Assembly: GCF_030407815.1 (NCBI RefSeq)
Contig: NZ_JASDCS010000006.1
Span: 124,001-188,000, forward strand
Length of the DNA: 64,000 bases
Direction: 5' to 3'
DNA from: Psychrobacter sp. APC 3281
GTDB taxonomy: Bacteria; Pseudomonadota; Gammaproteobacteria; Pseudomonadales; Moraxellaceae
Part shown: one piece after another, positions 9,228 through 18,437 of the stretch
Numbering within the stretch: position 1 is the stretch's first letter
Layout: the number at the start of each line of letters is the position of its first letter
The notes under the pieces: generated by a model
Seen by the model: the letters and a program-made list of their open reading frames with translations, nothing else
Database searches by the model: none
What the model was told of the DNA's origin: nothing
Program-made: the position numbers and the translations under genes

Positions 9228-9713
9228 GTGAATGCATCTTTGAACACTCCACTACCTAAGCTAAAGAACGTAAGCTCAGGTTTTACCTTAATTGAATTAA
9301 TGGTAACCATTGCTGTTCTTGCCATTATTATGAGTATTGCAGCGCCGAATATTAGTACCCAACTTGCAAACCAGCGGGTTAAGTCAACGGCTGCGACGCT
9401 TGCTAATGCGTTAAAAGAAGCCAAGGCAGAAAGTATTATTCGTCGTCAAAACATTACTTTAAGCTATGATAATGATAGTAATCCTAAAGTAATTACCATT
9501 TCAGGGTCAGAAGTAAATCCTATTGCTAACTATAGCTATAATGATGAAAGTGAAATTGTATCAGTACCAGAAACTATAACCTTTGAACCTAGCAAACGAG
9601 TCACTGCTATAGTCACTTACACTGTCTGCGATAGCAATACTTCAGTGCAACCAAGAGTAATTTCAGTGAGTAGAGTTGCTAATATTACTGACCAAATAGG
9701 AGGTAGCTGTTAA
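9228..9713 (+). CDS. fimT: Minor pilin / pseudopilin FimT (GspH/FimT family)
   Basis: The product is 161 residues with a short leader, then G18 followed by FTLIELMVTIAVLAIIMSIAAP, a canonical prepilin peptidase site with Glu at +5. The next segment (LANALKEAKAESIIRRQNITL) is the GspH/FimT signature. FimT-type minor pilins sit at the pilus tip, help prime assembly, and in some species bind DNA for natural transformation. The start is GTG, with AGGA seven bases upstream; the nearby ATG at 9232 is out of frame. The stop overlaps the next start by one base (TAATG), so translation is coupled to pilV. Confidence 0.9.
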   Translation: MNASLNTPLPKLKNVSSGFTLIELMVTIAVLAIIMSIAAPNISTQLANQRVKSTAATLANALKEAKAESIIRRQNITLSYDNDSNPKVITISGSEVNPIANYSYNDESEIVSVPETITFEPSKRVTAIVTYTVCDSNTSVQPRVISVSRVANITDQIGGSC

Positions 9714-10396
9714 TGAATGGTTCAAACTTCCAACGAGGAGTTGGTCTAGTAGAAGTATTAGTGGCTGTGTTGCTATTATCAATTGCTGTCTTAGGTTTTA
9801 GTGCACTACAAGTACGTGCAGTTAGTGCAACCGATGAGAGTCTTGTGCGTACCAAGTCATTGACATTAGTACGTAATCTGGCAGAAGTGATGCGTGCCTA
9901 TCCTGATGCCTATGTCACGGGTAGTGGGACAGCTTTTACAACTAGCACATCAAAGGCAACTGACGCGATTCCTTTGGTTCAGGCCGTTGCGAGTATTCCA
10001 TCATTGGCGAGTAGTGCGAGTGGAGTTTATAGTGCGACTATCGATGGAACACCTATTACCATAAGCGGCACTAACAACTGTCTTTCTACGGGTACAAAAA
10101 CTGTCGATAGCAAAAAAGTACCAATGCAATCTTGTAGTATCAATCAACTCGCTGCCCGCGACATATTATTAGTCAAACAAATAGCTCGAGAAGAAGATAT
10201 CAAACTCGCTGTCATCAGATGCCCTGCAGATGTTGGTCAAGCGACTATCCAGCAGCAAATGTGTGTGGTTACTGCATGGAATGATACTGAGCCACTGTTA
10301 ACTGATGCAAGTACGGGTGTTAATGCCGATGCCTGTGCCAATAGTAAAGGTATTTACAAAAATGGTAGTCAATGCTTGATTTCGGAGGCTTACTAA
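9713..10396 (+). CDS. pilV: Type IV pilus minor pilin PilV
   Basis: The leader ends in G9 followed by VGLVEVLVAVLLLSIAVLG, the typical PilV N terminus, with Glu at +5 of the mature protein. The length, 227 residues, is somewhat greater than the roughly 185 of P. aeruginosa. Four or more cysteines in the globular half probably form disulfides. PilV, PilW and PilX form a tip-priming complex with PilY1. The gene overlaps both fimT and pilW by single bases (TAATG junctions), so this is a tightly coupled operon. Confidence 0.9.
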   Translation: MNGSNFQRGVGLVEVLVAVLLLSIAVLGFSALQVRAVSATDESLVRTKSLTLVRNLAEVMRAYPDAYVTGSGTAFTTSTSKATDAIPLVQAVASIPSLASSASGVYSATIDGTPITISGTNNCLSTGTKTVDSKKVPMQSCSINQLAARDILLVKQIAREEDIKLAVIRCPADVGQATIQQQMCVVTAWNDTEPLLTDASTGVNADACANSKGIYKNGSQCLISEAY

Positions 10397-11382
10397 TGAC
10401 TATTGCTAATTTGAAAGCTCAGCGAGTAACAAATACTATCGGGCAAAATGATAGGAATCATTATGCTAAGGCGATGGCAGGGTTTACTTTAATCGAGCTG
10501 ATGATATCGCTGGTATTAGGTTTACTGATATCAGCAGCTGTGATACAGGTTTATGTTATTAGTACTCGTACCGTTACCATTCAGCAAAGCGCTTCAGAGG
10601 TACAAGACAGCAGTATATTTTCCTTACAAGGGCTAGAGAAGCGTATACGTCTGGCCAATTTAGGTAATCCTATTACGAGTATCAGCAGTACGAGCAATCA
10701 TGGCGGGATCGTATTGACGCCAATAAATTTGGGTACGGCCAATACTACAGTTACTACATTACTTACGAATAGCGCAGGTTCCGCAGGATTTACTGGCGTA
10801 TCAAACATAGCCAATATAATGAGTGATCAGCTGACGATACAGTACAAAAACATCACGGACAGCCCTTTGCATGATTGCCAAGGGGCTGAAATTGCTGCTA
10901 ATAGTCCTAATTGGGTGGTGGAACGTTACTTTGTTCGTTTAGCCACAGGTGCTACTGCTGGTACCGGAGTGCAAGAGCTATCATTAGCCTGCGCTGCAGG
11001 TCGAGTAAGTGAGGAAGGCGCTGTTTTAACTAATTTTGATGGAAGTGGTGAAGTTATTGTACCAGCAGTTGATCAATTCAAAGTACTTTTAGGTGTTCAA
11101 GTAGGTATCAATCAACTGACCTATTTAGCACCAAGTACTTACATCGAACTGGCAGATAAACCGCCAATCACAACAATTAAAATAGGCACTATTATCCGTA
11201 GCACGACACCATTGATAACGAGCGCGGATCAAGAAAGTTTCACTGTTTTAGGTGTTACCCAAAATCTAAAAACAGATACTGTACGCAGAAAATTCTATCG
11301 CCGTAGCTATGAGTCTACTGTGCTACTGCGTAATGCTCGGCTGATGGCTATTACAGCAACATCACCCAAACTTGCACCATAA
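10396..11382 (+). CDS. pilW: Type IV pilus minor pilin PilW
   Basis: The prepilin site is G29 followed by [24 protein letters not shown], the PilW N-terminal signature, and the product is 328 residues. The start at 10396 is preferred over the in-frame ATG at 10372. It has GGAGG at 10384-10388, seven bases upstream, and uses the same TAATG overlap as its neighbours. The globular part is long, as usual for PilW, and contains the LQGLEKRIRLANLG helix seen after the hydrophobic segment. It works with PilV and PilX in initiating pilus assembly and presenting PilY1. Confidence 0.9.
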   Translation: MTIANLKAQRVTNTIGQNDRNHYAKAMAGFTLIELMISLVLGLLISAAVIQVYVISTRTVTIQQSASEVQDSSIFSLQGLEKRIRLANLGNPITSISSTSNHGGIVLTPINLGTANTTVTTLLTNSAGSAGFTGVSNIANIMSDQLTIQYKNITDSPLHDCQGAEIAANSPNWVVERYFVRLATGATAGTGVQELSLACAAGRVSEEGAVLTNFDGSGEVIVPAVDQFKVLLGVQVGINQLTYLAPSTYIELADKPPITTIKIGTIIRSTTPLITSADQESFTVLGVTQNLKTDTVRRKFYRRSYESTVLLRNARLMAITATSPKLAP

Positions 11383-11394
11383 CTGGAGGGTAAT

Positions 11395-12246
11395 ATGTTC
11401 AATTACCAAAAGTATCCATGCCCAAAAATGCAGTCATCAGATGCTCAGCAAGGTGCAGTATTAATAGTGGTGTTATTATTTTTAGTATTGATTATATTGG
11501 GCGGCGTGATTGCGGTCAAGAATAGCACCACTGACTTACGTCTAGCAACCAGTGATCAGGTCAATACCTTACTCATGCAGTCAGCTGATAATGCCAATCA
11601 AAATATAGAACAAACCATCAATGGCGACAGCAGTAGTGACATCTATATTGCTATGACCTCTAGTGGTGGCCCTTTTGGCCATTTTATGTCTAAGACTGGT
11701 GGCATCAATGATGAGTATATCTTTTGCTTTCGTCCGCGTGGTCAGTTTTTTAATATTAATCGTGCAACCATAACTGTGGCAGGTGGTGGCAACGTATTGG
11801 GTAACAACAACGGCTACTGTAATCCTGCTGAGCCAGATGATTATGTTAGTCAGCGTAATGCTAGCATGACACAAGTCAATGTTTCTTTGACACCGCCTAG
11901 TCCTAAATATGAAGCCTTTCGGAACTATACAATTGGCCAAGATGGTAGCAGCAGTACTAGCCAAGCCTATCTATTCGATATCAATAGCAGCGCAATATTA
12001 CCCGCTTATGCAGGTGCAGAAGATGCAGCTAGAGACTGCTTAAAAATGACCAGCAAGTACGAAAGCGTCACTGATAAGAAGACGACTATTGCTGGCTGTA
12101 TGGCAGCAGCCGGTGTACCAAGTACCGTTCTGTATGAGGTAGCCAATGTCGAAAACCAATCTCAACGTACCAAATGTGTTGAGCTCGGTAAGGGAAGTGG
12201 TAAGTTGACTACCGAGCTTGCGCTACTGTGTAGCCTAATACCGTAA
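11395..12246 (+). CDS. pilX: Type IV pilus minor pilin PilX
   Basis: The 283-residue product starts with a short leader ending QQG (G20), then AVLIVVLLFLVLIILGGVIAVKNS, the PilX N-terminal motif. As in GspK-like and some PilX proteins, the +5 Glu of ordinary pilins is absent, which fits a position at the very tip. The order pilV-pilW-pilX-pilY1 supports the call. A good ribosome-binding site (GGAGG) lies seven bases upstream of the ATG. The rest of the protein is poorly conserved, with Cys residues near the C terminus. Confidence 0.88.
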   Translation: MFNYQKYPCPKMQSSDAQQGAVLIVVLLFLVLIILGGVIAVKNSTTDLRLATSDQVNTLLMQSADNANQNIEQTINGDSSSDIYIAMTSSGGPFGHFMSKTGGINDEYIFCFRPRGQFFNINRATITVAGGGNVLGNNNGYCNPAEPDDYVSQRNASMTQVNVSLTPPSPKYEAFRNYTIGQDGSSSTSQAYLFDINSSAILPAYAGAEDAARDCLKMTSKYESVTDKKTTIAGCMAAAGVPSTVLYEVANVENQSQRTKCVELGKGSGKLTTELALLCSLIP

Positions 12247-12293
12247 GCATAAATACAGCACTCTAACTGTAGTGATAGCATAAGGATAAGATT

Positions 12294-15200
12294 ATGAAAC
12301 ACCCACAAGATAGACAGTCTGGTAATCGCATTTTGCGCATTACGACCTTGTCAGCAGCGGTATTAGTTGGTCTTACAGCTATCAGTAGCTTGGCATATAG
12401 TGCGACCAACGGAAAAGAAATTGGTGATTTAGAGATTTATCAAGCAGCTAAAGGCGGCAAAGTTACTATTATGATGATGTTAGATACATCAGGTAGTATG
12501 GATGGAGATCAATATGTCTCTGCCTGTGATTTACCATCAGGTACAGCCTCCCAAGGTGTAGATACAGAAAATTCATCAACTAATCCGAGCTATAAAAGAA
12601 AGTTTTGCAAAACAAGTAGTAGTAGTGGTAGCAATAAATTATATTTCTTTCTTTATAAAGGTAGTGCTGAGAAATGGTCCAGTTGTGGCCCTAATGGAGT
12701 TACTGACATAAAAAAATGTAATGGAAGTCCTATCTCTAAACCATCAGACATTAGTGAGTATAATATTGAATCTTATACTCAAGGTAACAATGTAGATAGT
12801 TACTACTATAAGCCTGGTAGTGGTGGAGGGAAATCCTACGATCGTCTGACTCGTTTGAAAGATGCTATTTTTACTTTAATGGATAGTGATCAACTGGATG
12901 CTGAGAAAGTAGCTATAGGGATTGGGCAGTACTCTACACAAAGTAACGACAAAAACGTATATACATCTCCTGATGGGAGGAGTGGAAAAATATTAGTTCC
13001 AGCCGCGCTACTAAATGAAGCCCAGCGTAAAAAAATCAAAGAAGAGGTTGCTAAGTTAAAGGGAACAGGAAATACACCAACCGCCAATGCTTATGCGGAG
13101 GTTGGCGCTTATATGCTAGGTACTAACACTCCTTCAAGCAATAACGATAGTGGTTTTAAAAACTCTGTCTCAACCTCTAAAAAAGATATCAATAATTATT
13201 CCTCCCCGCTTCAGTCTGACTCCACCTGTGATGGTCAAGGCATTTATTTTTTAACAGATGGAGCGCCTAATAATGGTTCTAATCCGTTGCCATTAATGAA
13301 GTCCGCGTTAGGAAGTAAGGGTAGTTTGTTTTCTATTCCAAGCACAGGCACATTACCTAGTGGTAGTAACCAAGGTATGAATGAAGTGGGTGAGTTTGCT
13401 AAAGCCTTACGCAGTGCTACCCTCAATCCATTGGGAGAGAATAAAAAAATATTAACAGCAGTGGTCGGCTTTGGCTCTTATTTTGAAGTAGATAGAGCTG
13501 CAGATGCAGCACTGAGCGAAAATAAAAAAGTTATTCGCAGCCTATCATACTTAGACTCTAATGGTAGACAGCGAACTTCTGATTTTTATAATTGTAATAA
13601 TATAACCAATAGTAATGCAAAAAATGCTTGTAACTGGGGAGCAAAGTCACATGAAGAGCTGCCCACAAGCGTGGGTAAGTTTGGGGAGGGTGGCTTTTAT
13701 TCAGCGAGTTCTACAGAAGACATTATCGAAAGTATTACCACATTTGTTAATGATCTAGATCAGACTTTACCTTCTGCTCCAGCAGGAACCATTACTATTC
13801 CAAGCGATCCATATCGGGCGTCCAATCAATTACCTTATGCTTATCTTCCAATGCTTGCACCTGATTTAAGCTCAAATGCCAGTATATGGAAAGGCAATTT
13901 GAAAAAATACGACTTAAATCAAGGCACGCTTTTTGGAAATAAAGGCGAAAAGCTGTATAAAAATGTTGCTGGTGATCTTAGTAATACCACTCAAGATATA
14001 TGGCAAGCGGCTGATTTTTATAACTCTAAAGGAATTACTGCTAACAACGATATTACGGCTGGAGGTTTTTATGCTCAGCTACGTACACCAAAGTCAGATC
14101 GTAGTAATGTAAGAAAAGTATATGTTGAAGATTATGAAAATGCTGACGTAAGTCCCAAAAAGCCTATATTACGTGAGCTAAGTGTGAGTACAGATGGTAA
14201 GCCAGTAGGGTTTAATCTGTTGCAAGATACAGAAACTTATACTGAGCTAAATAAACGCCGCTTATTAAGCTTTTTGGGCTTTAAACAAGCAAGTTATGGT
14301 AGCGTGCAGATAAGTTTGAGTGCAGATACAGAGGCTAAGTTAGACCAGCTAACATTAATTAAACCAACTGAGGATATTAGGGTATTGGGCGGGGTGGTAC
14401 ATTCAACGCCAACAGCTATCTCTTATAGTGCGACTTTAGATGATAATGGCCGAATAACGGCTTCTCGAGATGATTATTTACTATTTGGTTCAATGGACGG
14501 TGCTTTGCATTTAGCTGATGCTAAAGAAGGAAAAGAGAAGGTAGCTATTATTCCTAGGCTTATGTTAACGAAACAGCCAGAAGCATTGGTTGAAAATTCT
14601 ATGCGCAATGATAATAAAACAGGTAATCCTTATTTTGGTGTTGATGCGCCATGGTTGGTAGTAACTGACTATAAGTATGATTTAGATTCAACTCCGAAAA
14701 AAGTCACTGTTGATCAGTCAGCAGGAAAAGGTATGTTTGCTTATGGTGGTTTACGCATGGGTGGTGAAGCCTTTTATGGTATAGATATTTCTAAAGTCAA
14801 CAATATAACTGGCTCTGCGCCAAAAATTCTTTTCAGTATTACCGAAAATGGCCTGAGCTCTGCTACTATTAATAAATCTACTACTAACGGTTTTGAACGT
14901 CTAGGACAAATTTGGAGCAAACCGACTGCCACCAAAATTCGTATCAATAAGGATGATATAGACCCTACCGATGTGCTCATCTTCGGTGGTGGTTATGATA
15001 TGGCTTATGAAGATGATGAATATGTAGCAATCTCTAGTGCTCCAGCCAAGGGTAATGCCATTTATATAATTGATGCTAAATCTGGTGAGCTAATATGGTC
15101 AACTACTAGTAGTAAAGCTACAGCTGGTAAGAATGTCAAAACTGATAGTATGATTCATAGCATTACTGGTGAGATTACAGTACTTGATAGAGATAATGAT

Positions 15201-16175
15201 GGTTTGACTGATCATATATATGCTGCTGATTTAGGTGGACAGGTGTTTCGCATTGATTTGCAAAATGCCCGTACTGATAAATTCGGATTCACAGAGGTGG
15301 CCAATTTTTCCGCCAAGCCACCAGTTCTTATATTAAATGCCAGTGCAAAAGTTAGTGAGGCTAAGTACGCTTATAGATTTTATGAGCGCCCGATAGTAAG
15401 CTTTTATCGTAATGAAGGACTGAGTGATCCAAAAATCTCTGTTCCTAATAACGGTAAGCTCTTTGCATTAGTGAATATTGCTTCTGGTAATCGCAGCTCT
15501 CCATTGTCTGAACTGCGTAAGGATAATAAAGAAGCTAACCGTGTTTATGGAATCATTGATAATGATGTGACTAAGAGCGACTTCTATACTACTGCGCGCA
15601 CAGTAGAAAATCTGACAGAGGATGATTTGGTCAACCTAGCGGCCACACTTAAGAATGCACCAAATGAGAAACTCAAAAACGATACCAAATCCCTTATGAT
15701 AACTGATAGCAAAAATGGTTGGTTCTATCCGCTCATTCGTTTCGATGGTAAAAATGATATCAATCATAATAAGAGTATGGGGGATAGCACTGTGATCAAT
15801 AGTTTGTTATATACAACGGTCTATAATCCTACTAAGCAGTATGGAACTACTAATAGTTGCTCAGCTAAGATTGTAGGTGGCTCAGAGCGTCAGGTTTATT
15901 GTTTACCTTACGGTATTTGTTCGGAGGATACTTCAGTAAACGGTACTGGTGGCTTTATACCTGCAGGCCAAGGTATTCAAGAGCTTACGTTAGGTGCTTT
16001 TAACAAGGACAATACTAACCTTAAAGTATTGATAGGTACGACTACACTAGAAGAGCGCATTAAAGCGGGTAATAGACTTGACTATAATGGGGGCGGCGAT
16101 GGTAGTGCCTCAGAGTACATATTTAATGAGCGTTACACTATTCAGCCTAGAGTATGGTATGAGCGTGCTCAGTGA
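12294..16175 (+). CDS. pilY1: Type IV pilus tip adhesin/assembly protein PilY1
   Basis: The 1293-residue product has a signal peptide (to about ISSLAYSA) and a von Willebrand A-like N-terminal domain with the MIDAS motif MLDTSGSM (D64, S66, S68). It also has a C-terminal PilY1 beta-propeller with the calcium-loop motif DRDNDGLTDHIYAADLGG near residue 965. PilY1 caps the pilus, mediates adhesion and surface sensing, and antagonises retraction in a calcium-dependent manner in P. aeruginosa. The vWA region contains Cys-bearing, Ser/Gly-rich inserts (about residues 75-180) that look variable. AGGA precedes the ATG, and the stop overlaps the next pilin start by four bases. The middle of the gene is richer in A/T than its neighbours. 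Confidence 0.92.
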   Translation: MKHPQDRQSGNRILRITTLSAAVLVGLTAISSLAYSATNGKEIGDLEIYQAAKGGKVTIMMMLDTSGSMDGDQYVSACDLPSGTASQGVDTENSSTNPSYKRKFCKTSSSSGSNKLYFFLYKGSAEKWSSCGPNGVTDIKKCNGSPISKPSDISEYNIESYTQGNNVDSYYYKPGSGGGKSYDRLTRLKDAIFTLMDSDQLDAEKVAIGIGQYSTQSNDKNVYTSPDGRSGKILVPAALLNEAQRKKIKEEVAKLKGTGNTPTANAYAEVGAYMLGTNTPSSNNDSGFKNSVSTSKKDINNYSSPLQSDSTCDGQGIYFLTDGAPNNGSNPLPLMKSALGSKGSLFSIPSTGTLPSGSNQGMNEVGEFAKALRSATLNPLGENKKILTAVVGFGSYFEVDRAADAALSENKKVIRSLSYLDSNGRQRTSDFYNCNNITNSNAKNACNWGAKSHEELPTSVGKFGEGGFYSASSTEDIIESITTFVNDLDQTLPSAPAGTITIPSDPYRASNQLPYAYLPMLAPDLSSNASIWKGNLKKYDLNQGTLFGNKGEKLYKNVAGDLSNTTQDIWQAADFYNSKGITANNDITAGGFYAQLRTPKSDRSNVRKVYVEDYENADVSPKKPILRELSVSTDGKPVGFNLLQDTETYTELNKRRLLSFLGFKQASYGSVQISLSADTEAKLDQLTLIKPTEDIRVLGGVVHSTPTAISYSATLDDNGRITASRDDYLLFGSMDGALHLADAKEGKEKVAIIPRLMLTKQPEALVENSMRNDNKTGNPYFGVDAPWLVVTDYKYDLDSTPKKVTVDQSAGKGMFAYGGLRMGGEAFYGIDISKVNNITGSAPKILFSITENGLSSATINKSTTNGFERLGQIWSKPTATKIRINKDDIDPTDVLIFGGGYDMAYEDDEYVAISSAPAKGNAIYIIDAKSGELIWSTTSSKATAGKNVKTDSMIHSITGEITVLDRDNDGLTDHIYAADLGGQVFRIDLQNARTDKFGFTEVANFSAKPPVLILNASAKVSEAKYAYRFYERPIVSFYRNEGLSDPKISVPNNGKLFALVNIASGNRSSPLSELRKDNKEANRVYGIIDNDVTKSDFYTTARTVENLTEDDLVNLAATLKNAPNEKLKNDTKSLMITDSKNGWFYPLIRFDGKNDINHNKSMGDSTVINSLLYTTVYNPTKQYGTTNSCSAKIVGGSERQVYCLPYGICSEDTSVNGTGGFIPAGQGIQELTLGAFNKDNTNLKVLIGTTTLEERIKAGNRLDYNGGGDGSASEYIFNERYTIQPRVWYERAQ

Positions 16176-16765
16176 TAAATACAACTGATACGACAATGTC
16201 AAATATGACGAGTCCAATAGCAGCTGCCAAGCGTGCACACAAAGATAACGTTCGTGGCTTTACCCTCATTGAGCTCATGATTATTGTTTCCATCATTGCC
16301 ATATTGGCGGCCATCGCTATTCCAAGCTATCGCCGCTATGCAGTCGCTAATGCTGAACGTGAAACCCAAGCCAAGATGCTTCAGCTTCAGATTCAGCTAG
16401 AACGTTGGCGTGCACGATCTCTAAGCTATCAAGGTTTTATCCCTGAAGTGATCAATAGTAATGACAACAGCGTGTCCTATAATTATAGTGAGACAAACAA
16501 AACTATCTATGTCCCTGATGGTAGTAATGCCACTACCCATCGCTATGCCATCACTCTGGTAGATGGTGTTAATACAGGTAGCTCACTTGTGGCGACAGGT
16601 ATTATTACCGGTCGCACATGGAAGATGCTAGCGACGCCCAATAAGAAAGGTATCACTAGTACTGCTCACTATATGGTGTTAACAAGTACGGGTTTGAGTT
16701 GTAAAAACAGCCTATCTATTGATATTAAAAAAACAGATTGCGGTACAGGTCAAACATCGTGGTAG
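16172..16765 (+). CDS. pilE: Type IV pilin, PilE-type minor pilin (first copy)
   Basis: The 197-residue product has G29 followed by [29 protein letters not shown], a prepilin site with Glu at +5. The globular domain has the PilE pattern, with an IQLERWRARSLSYQGFIPE segment and a C-terminal Cys pair. The start is GTG, overlapping the pilY1 stop (GTGA). The in-frame ATG at 16196 is an alternative with a shorter leader. Position directly after pilY1 matches PilE, a minor pilin linked to the tip complex in Pseudomonas and Acinetobacter. Confidence 0.85.
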   Translation: MINTTDTTMSNMTSPIAAAKRAHKDNVRGFTLIELMIIVSIIAILAAIAIPSYRRYAVANAERETQAKMLQLQIQLERWRARSLSYQGFIPEVINSNDNSVSYNYSETNKTIYVPDGSNATTHRYAITLVDGVNTGSSLVATGIITGRTWKMLATPNKKGITSTAHYMVLTSTGLSCKNSLSIDIKKTDCGTGQTSW

Positions 16766-16787
16766 TGTGAGTGATAAATAAGGTTAA

Positions 16788-17225
16788 ATGTATATGAAAG
16801 TACGACAGCAAACGGGCTTTACCCTGATAGAATTGATTATTGTGCTAGCCATCATTGGTGTGCTCGCTGCTATTGCGTATCCAAGCTATCAGCAGTATAT
16901 TATCAAGTCTAAACGTGCTGATATGATGAGCGAGATGCATAATATCGCCTCTGAAATCCAAAGTCGAAAGTTAGCACAGGGCAGTTATACAGGTATGGTC
17001 GTAACGGACCTCACCGTCGACTATCCTAGACAAGGCACTGCGCTATATACTATCGCGATAACTCCTAACCCTTTGACCAGTCAATGGACTGTTACTGCGG
17101 CACCTATAGCAGGTACGCAAATGGCTAATGATGGCAATTTGAGTCTCAATTACCAAGGGGTTAAATGTCGCATCGTTAAGATTACTACTAGAAATTGTGG
17201 CATGGATGATGAGTGGAACGATTAA
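16788..17225 (+). CDS. pilE: Type IV pilin, PilE-type minor pilin (second copy)
   Basis: The 145-residue product has a very short leader ending QQTG, then FTLIELIIVLAIIGVLAAIAYPSYQQYIIKSKR and a small C-terminal domain with two cysteines (VKCRIVKITTRNCG). This is the classical PilE of the pilY1-pilE order. It lies 22 bases after the first PilE-type gene on the same strand and is presumably the last gene of the operon. Two ATGs (16788 and 16794) are possible starts; AAGG at 16780-16783 suits either poorly or moderately. No strong terminator is visible downstream. Confidence 0.9.
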   Translation: MYMKVRQQTGFTLIELIIVLAIIGVLAAIAYPSYQQYIIKSKRADMMSEMHNIASEIQSRKLAQGSYTGMVVTDLTVDYPRQGTALYTIAITPNPLTSQWTVTAAPIAGTQMANDGNLSLNYQGVKCRIVKITTRNCGMDDEWND

Positions 17226-17840
17226 GCCGGTTATTACTCATAAAAAGTTGAGTTGTAGCCTATATGATATTATTTGATAACTGCCAAATTTGTTTTGAAT
17301 CGGTTAAGCACTACTATTGGGCTACCATAAACTGCTATTTGATTTAGGTTAGCTCTTTTTTATTGACTTCAAAAGAAGAAATAACCAGTTGCTTGACGAA
17401 AAATGTCATGCTAGTTACCTCATACGCGTAATCAGCACTCAAACTGACAATTTTTAGTAGGTTTTCAGTAACGATAATAGGTAGACAAAAATTGTCATCA
17501 GACGGCATATGCCAATTTATAGCTGTTTTATGCATTATTGAGCTCGTGAACAAGATTATTTAATGCCTTATTTATCCTGTCTTCACACACTATAAACTAA
17601 GTACATATAGGCTATAGATAGCTAGTATCCATAAACGGGCTTAATTATCAGTAGCAATATTTTTATAGTAGAAGATAAAATGAAAAGTTGGCACACTACC
17701 TGCAACGATAATAATAAGACAGTCAACAAGTTAAATTACTAACTTAGACTGACACCCACATTATTTATAATAGATGGCAGATAGTGATACCGAATAGCGT
17801 ATCAATCGATTTGTTATCATCTTACCCTAAAGGACATACT
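17226..17840. other. Gene-free region upstream of pilA
   Basis: This 615-base A/T-rich interval separates the minor pilin operon from pilA. It carries the sigma-54 promoter described separately and presumably upstream activator sites. A minus-strand open frame at 17344-17553 has no family features and is not called. Confidence 0.6.
17688..17704 (+). promoter_or_regulatory. Sigma-54 (RpoN) promoter of pilA
   Basis: The sequence TTGGCACACTACCTGCA has GG and GC separated by exactly ten bases and matches the -24/-12 consensus TGGCAC-N5-TTGCA closely. Transcription would start near 17714, leaving a leader of about 125 bases to the pilA ATG. In Pseudomonas, pilA is transcribed by RpoN with the PilS/PilR two-component system, so similar control is likely here. 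Confidence 0.85.
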
Positions 17841-18341
17841 ATGAACGCTACTACCCAAAAAGGTTTTACCCTGATCGAACTAATGATCGTTATCGCTATC
17901 ATCGGTATCTTGGCTGCGATCGCTCTGCCTGCGTATCAAGATTATACCAAGCGCGCGAAAGTTACAGAAGGCCTTTCTTTAGCTTCTAGTGCTAAAACTG
18001 CAATAGCAGAGAATGCATCTAATGCTGTGTTATATTCTGCAGGTTGGGAGTCTCCTTCTTCCACTAAAAATGTTCAAAAAATTGAGATAAATGATAAAAA
18101 TGGTGAAATTACTATTACGTATGATACCCCGGTACAAAAGGATGGTACTTTAGTACTTGCACCATTTACTAAAGAAGCTAATAAACTTGTTGCTTTGCCA
18201 GATTCTACTAAGAAAAAAGGTTATACTCCGCCTTCAGATTCTATTCAATGGGATTGTCTATCAGCAGATGCTACACCATCAGTCAAAAAAGCTACAGTAG
18301 GTTCTTTAGAAGCTAAGGTGGCTCCTTCTAATTGCCGTTAA
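17841..18341 (+). CDS. pilA: Major type IV pilin PilA
   Basis: The 166-residue prepilin has an eight-residue leader ending in G8, then [37 protein letters not shown], the highly conserved type IVa N terminus with Glu at +5. C139 and C165 should form the C-terminal disulfide (D-region) loop. The start at 17841 is preferred over the in-frame ATG at 17784 because AAAGGA lies at 17829-17834 and it yields the standard short leader. It is the main pilus subunit for twitching motility, adhesion and DNA uptake. Beyond residue 60 the codons become markedly A/T-rich, a sign of a variable, possibly exchanged pilin domain. It has its own sigma-54 promoter and terminator. Confidence 0.95.
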   Translation: MNATTQKGFTLIELMIVIAIIGILAAIALPAYQDYTKRAKVTEGLSLASSAKTAIAENASNAVLYSAGWESPSSTKNVQKIEINDKNGEITITYDTPVQKDGTLVLAPFTKEANKLVALPDSTKKKGYTPPSDSIQWDCLSADATPSVKKATVGSLEAKVAPSNCR

Positions 18342-18373
18342 TAGTTATGTTCAATACTAGGTAGTTTAAACAT

Positions 18374-18404
18374 AAAAAAAGACTGGTAATCCAGTCTTTT
18401 TTTT
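18374..18404 (+). terminator. Intrinsic terminator after pilA
   Basis: The stem AAAGACTGG/CCAGTCTTT with a TAAT loop is followed by a run of eight T. It separates the abundant pilA message from the accessory gene downstream. Confidence 0.92.
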
Positions 18405-18437
18405 GTCTTATAATATTGAGACGGTAGTGAATAAAAT

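Noticed and set aside
17344..17553. Minus-strand 69-codon frame upstream of pilA
   Set aside because: No ribosome-binding site or family features; it lies in a region better explained as pilA regulatory DNA.
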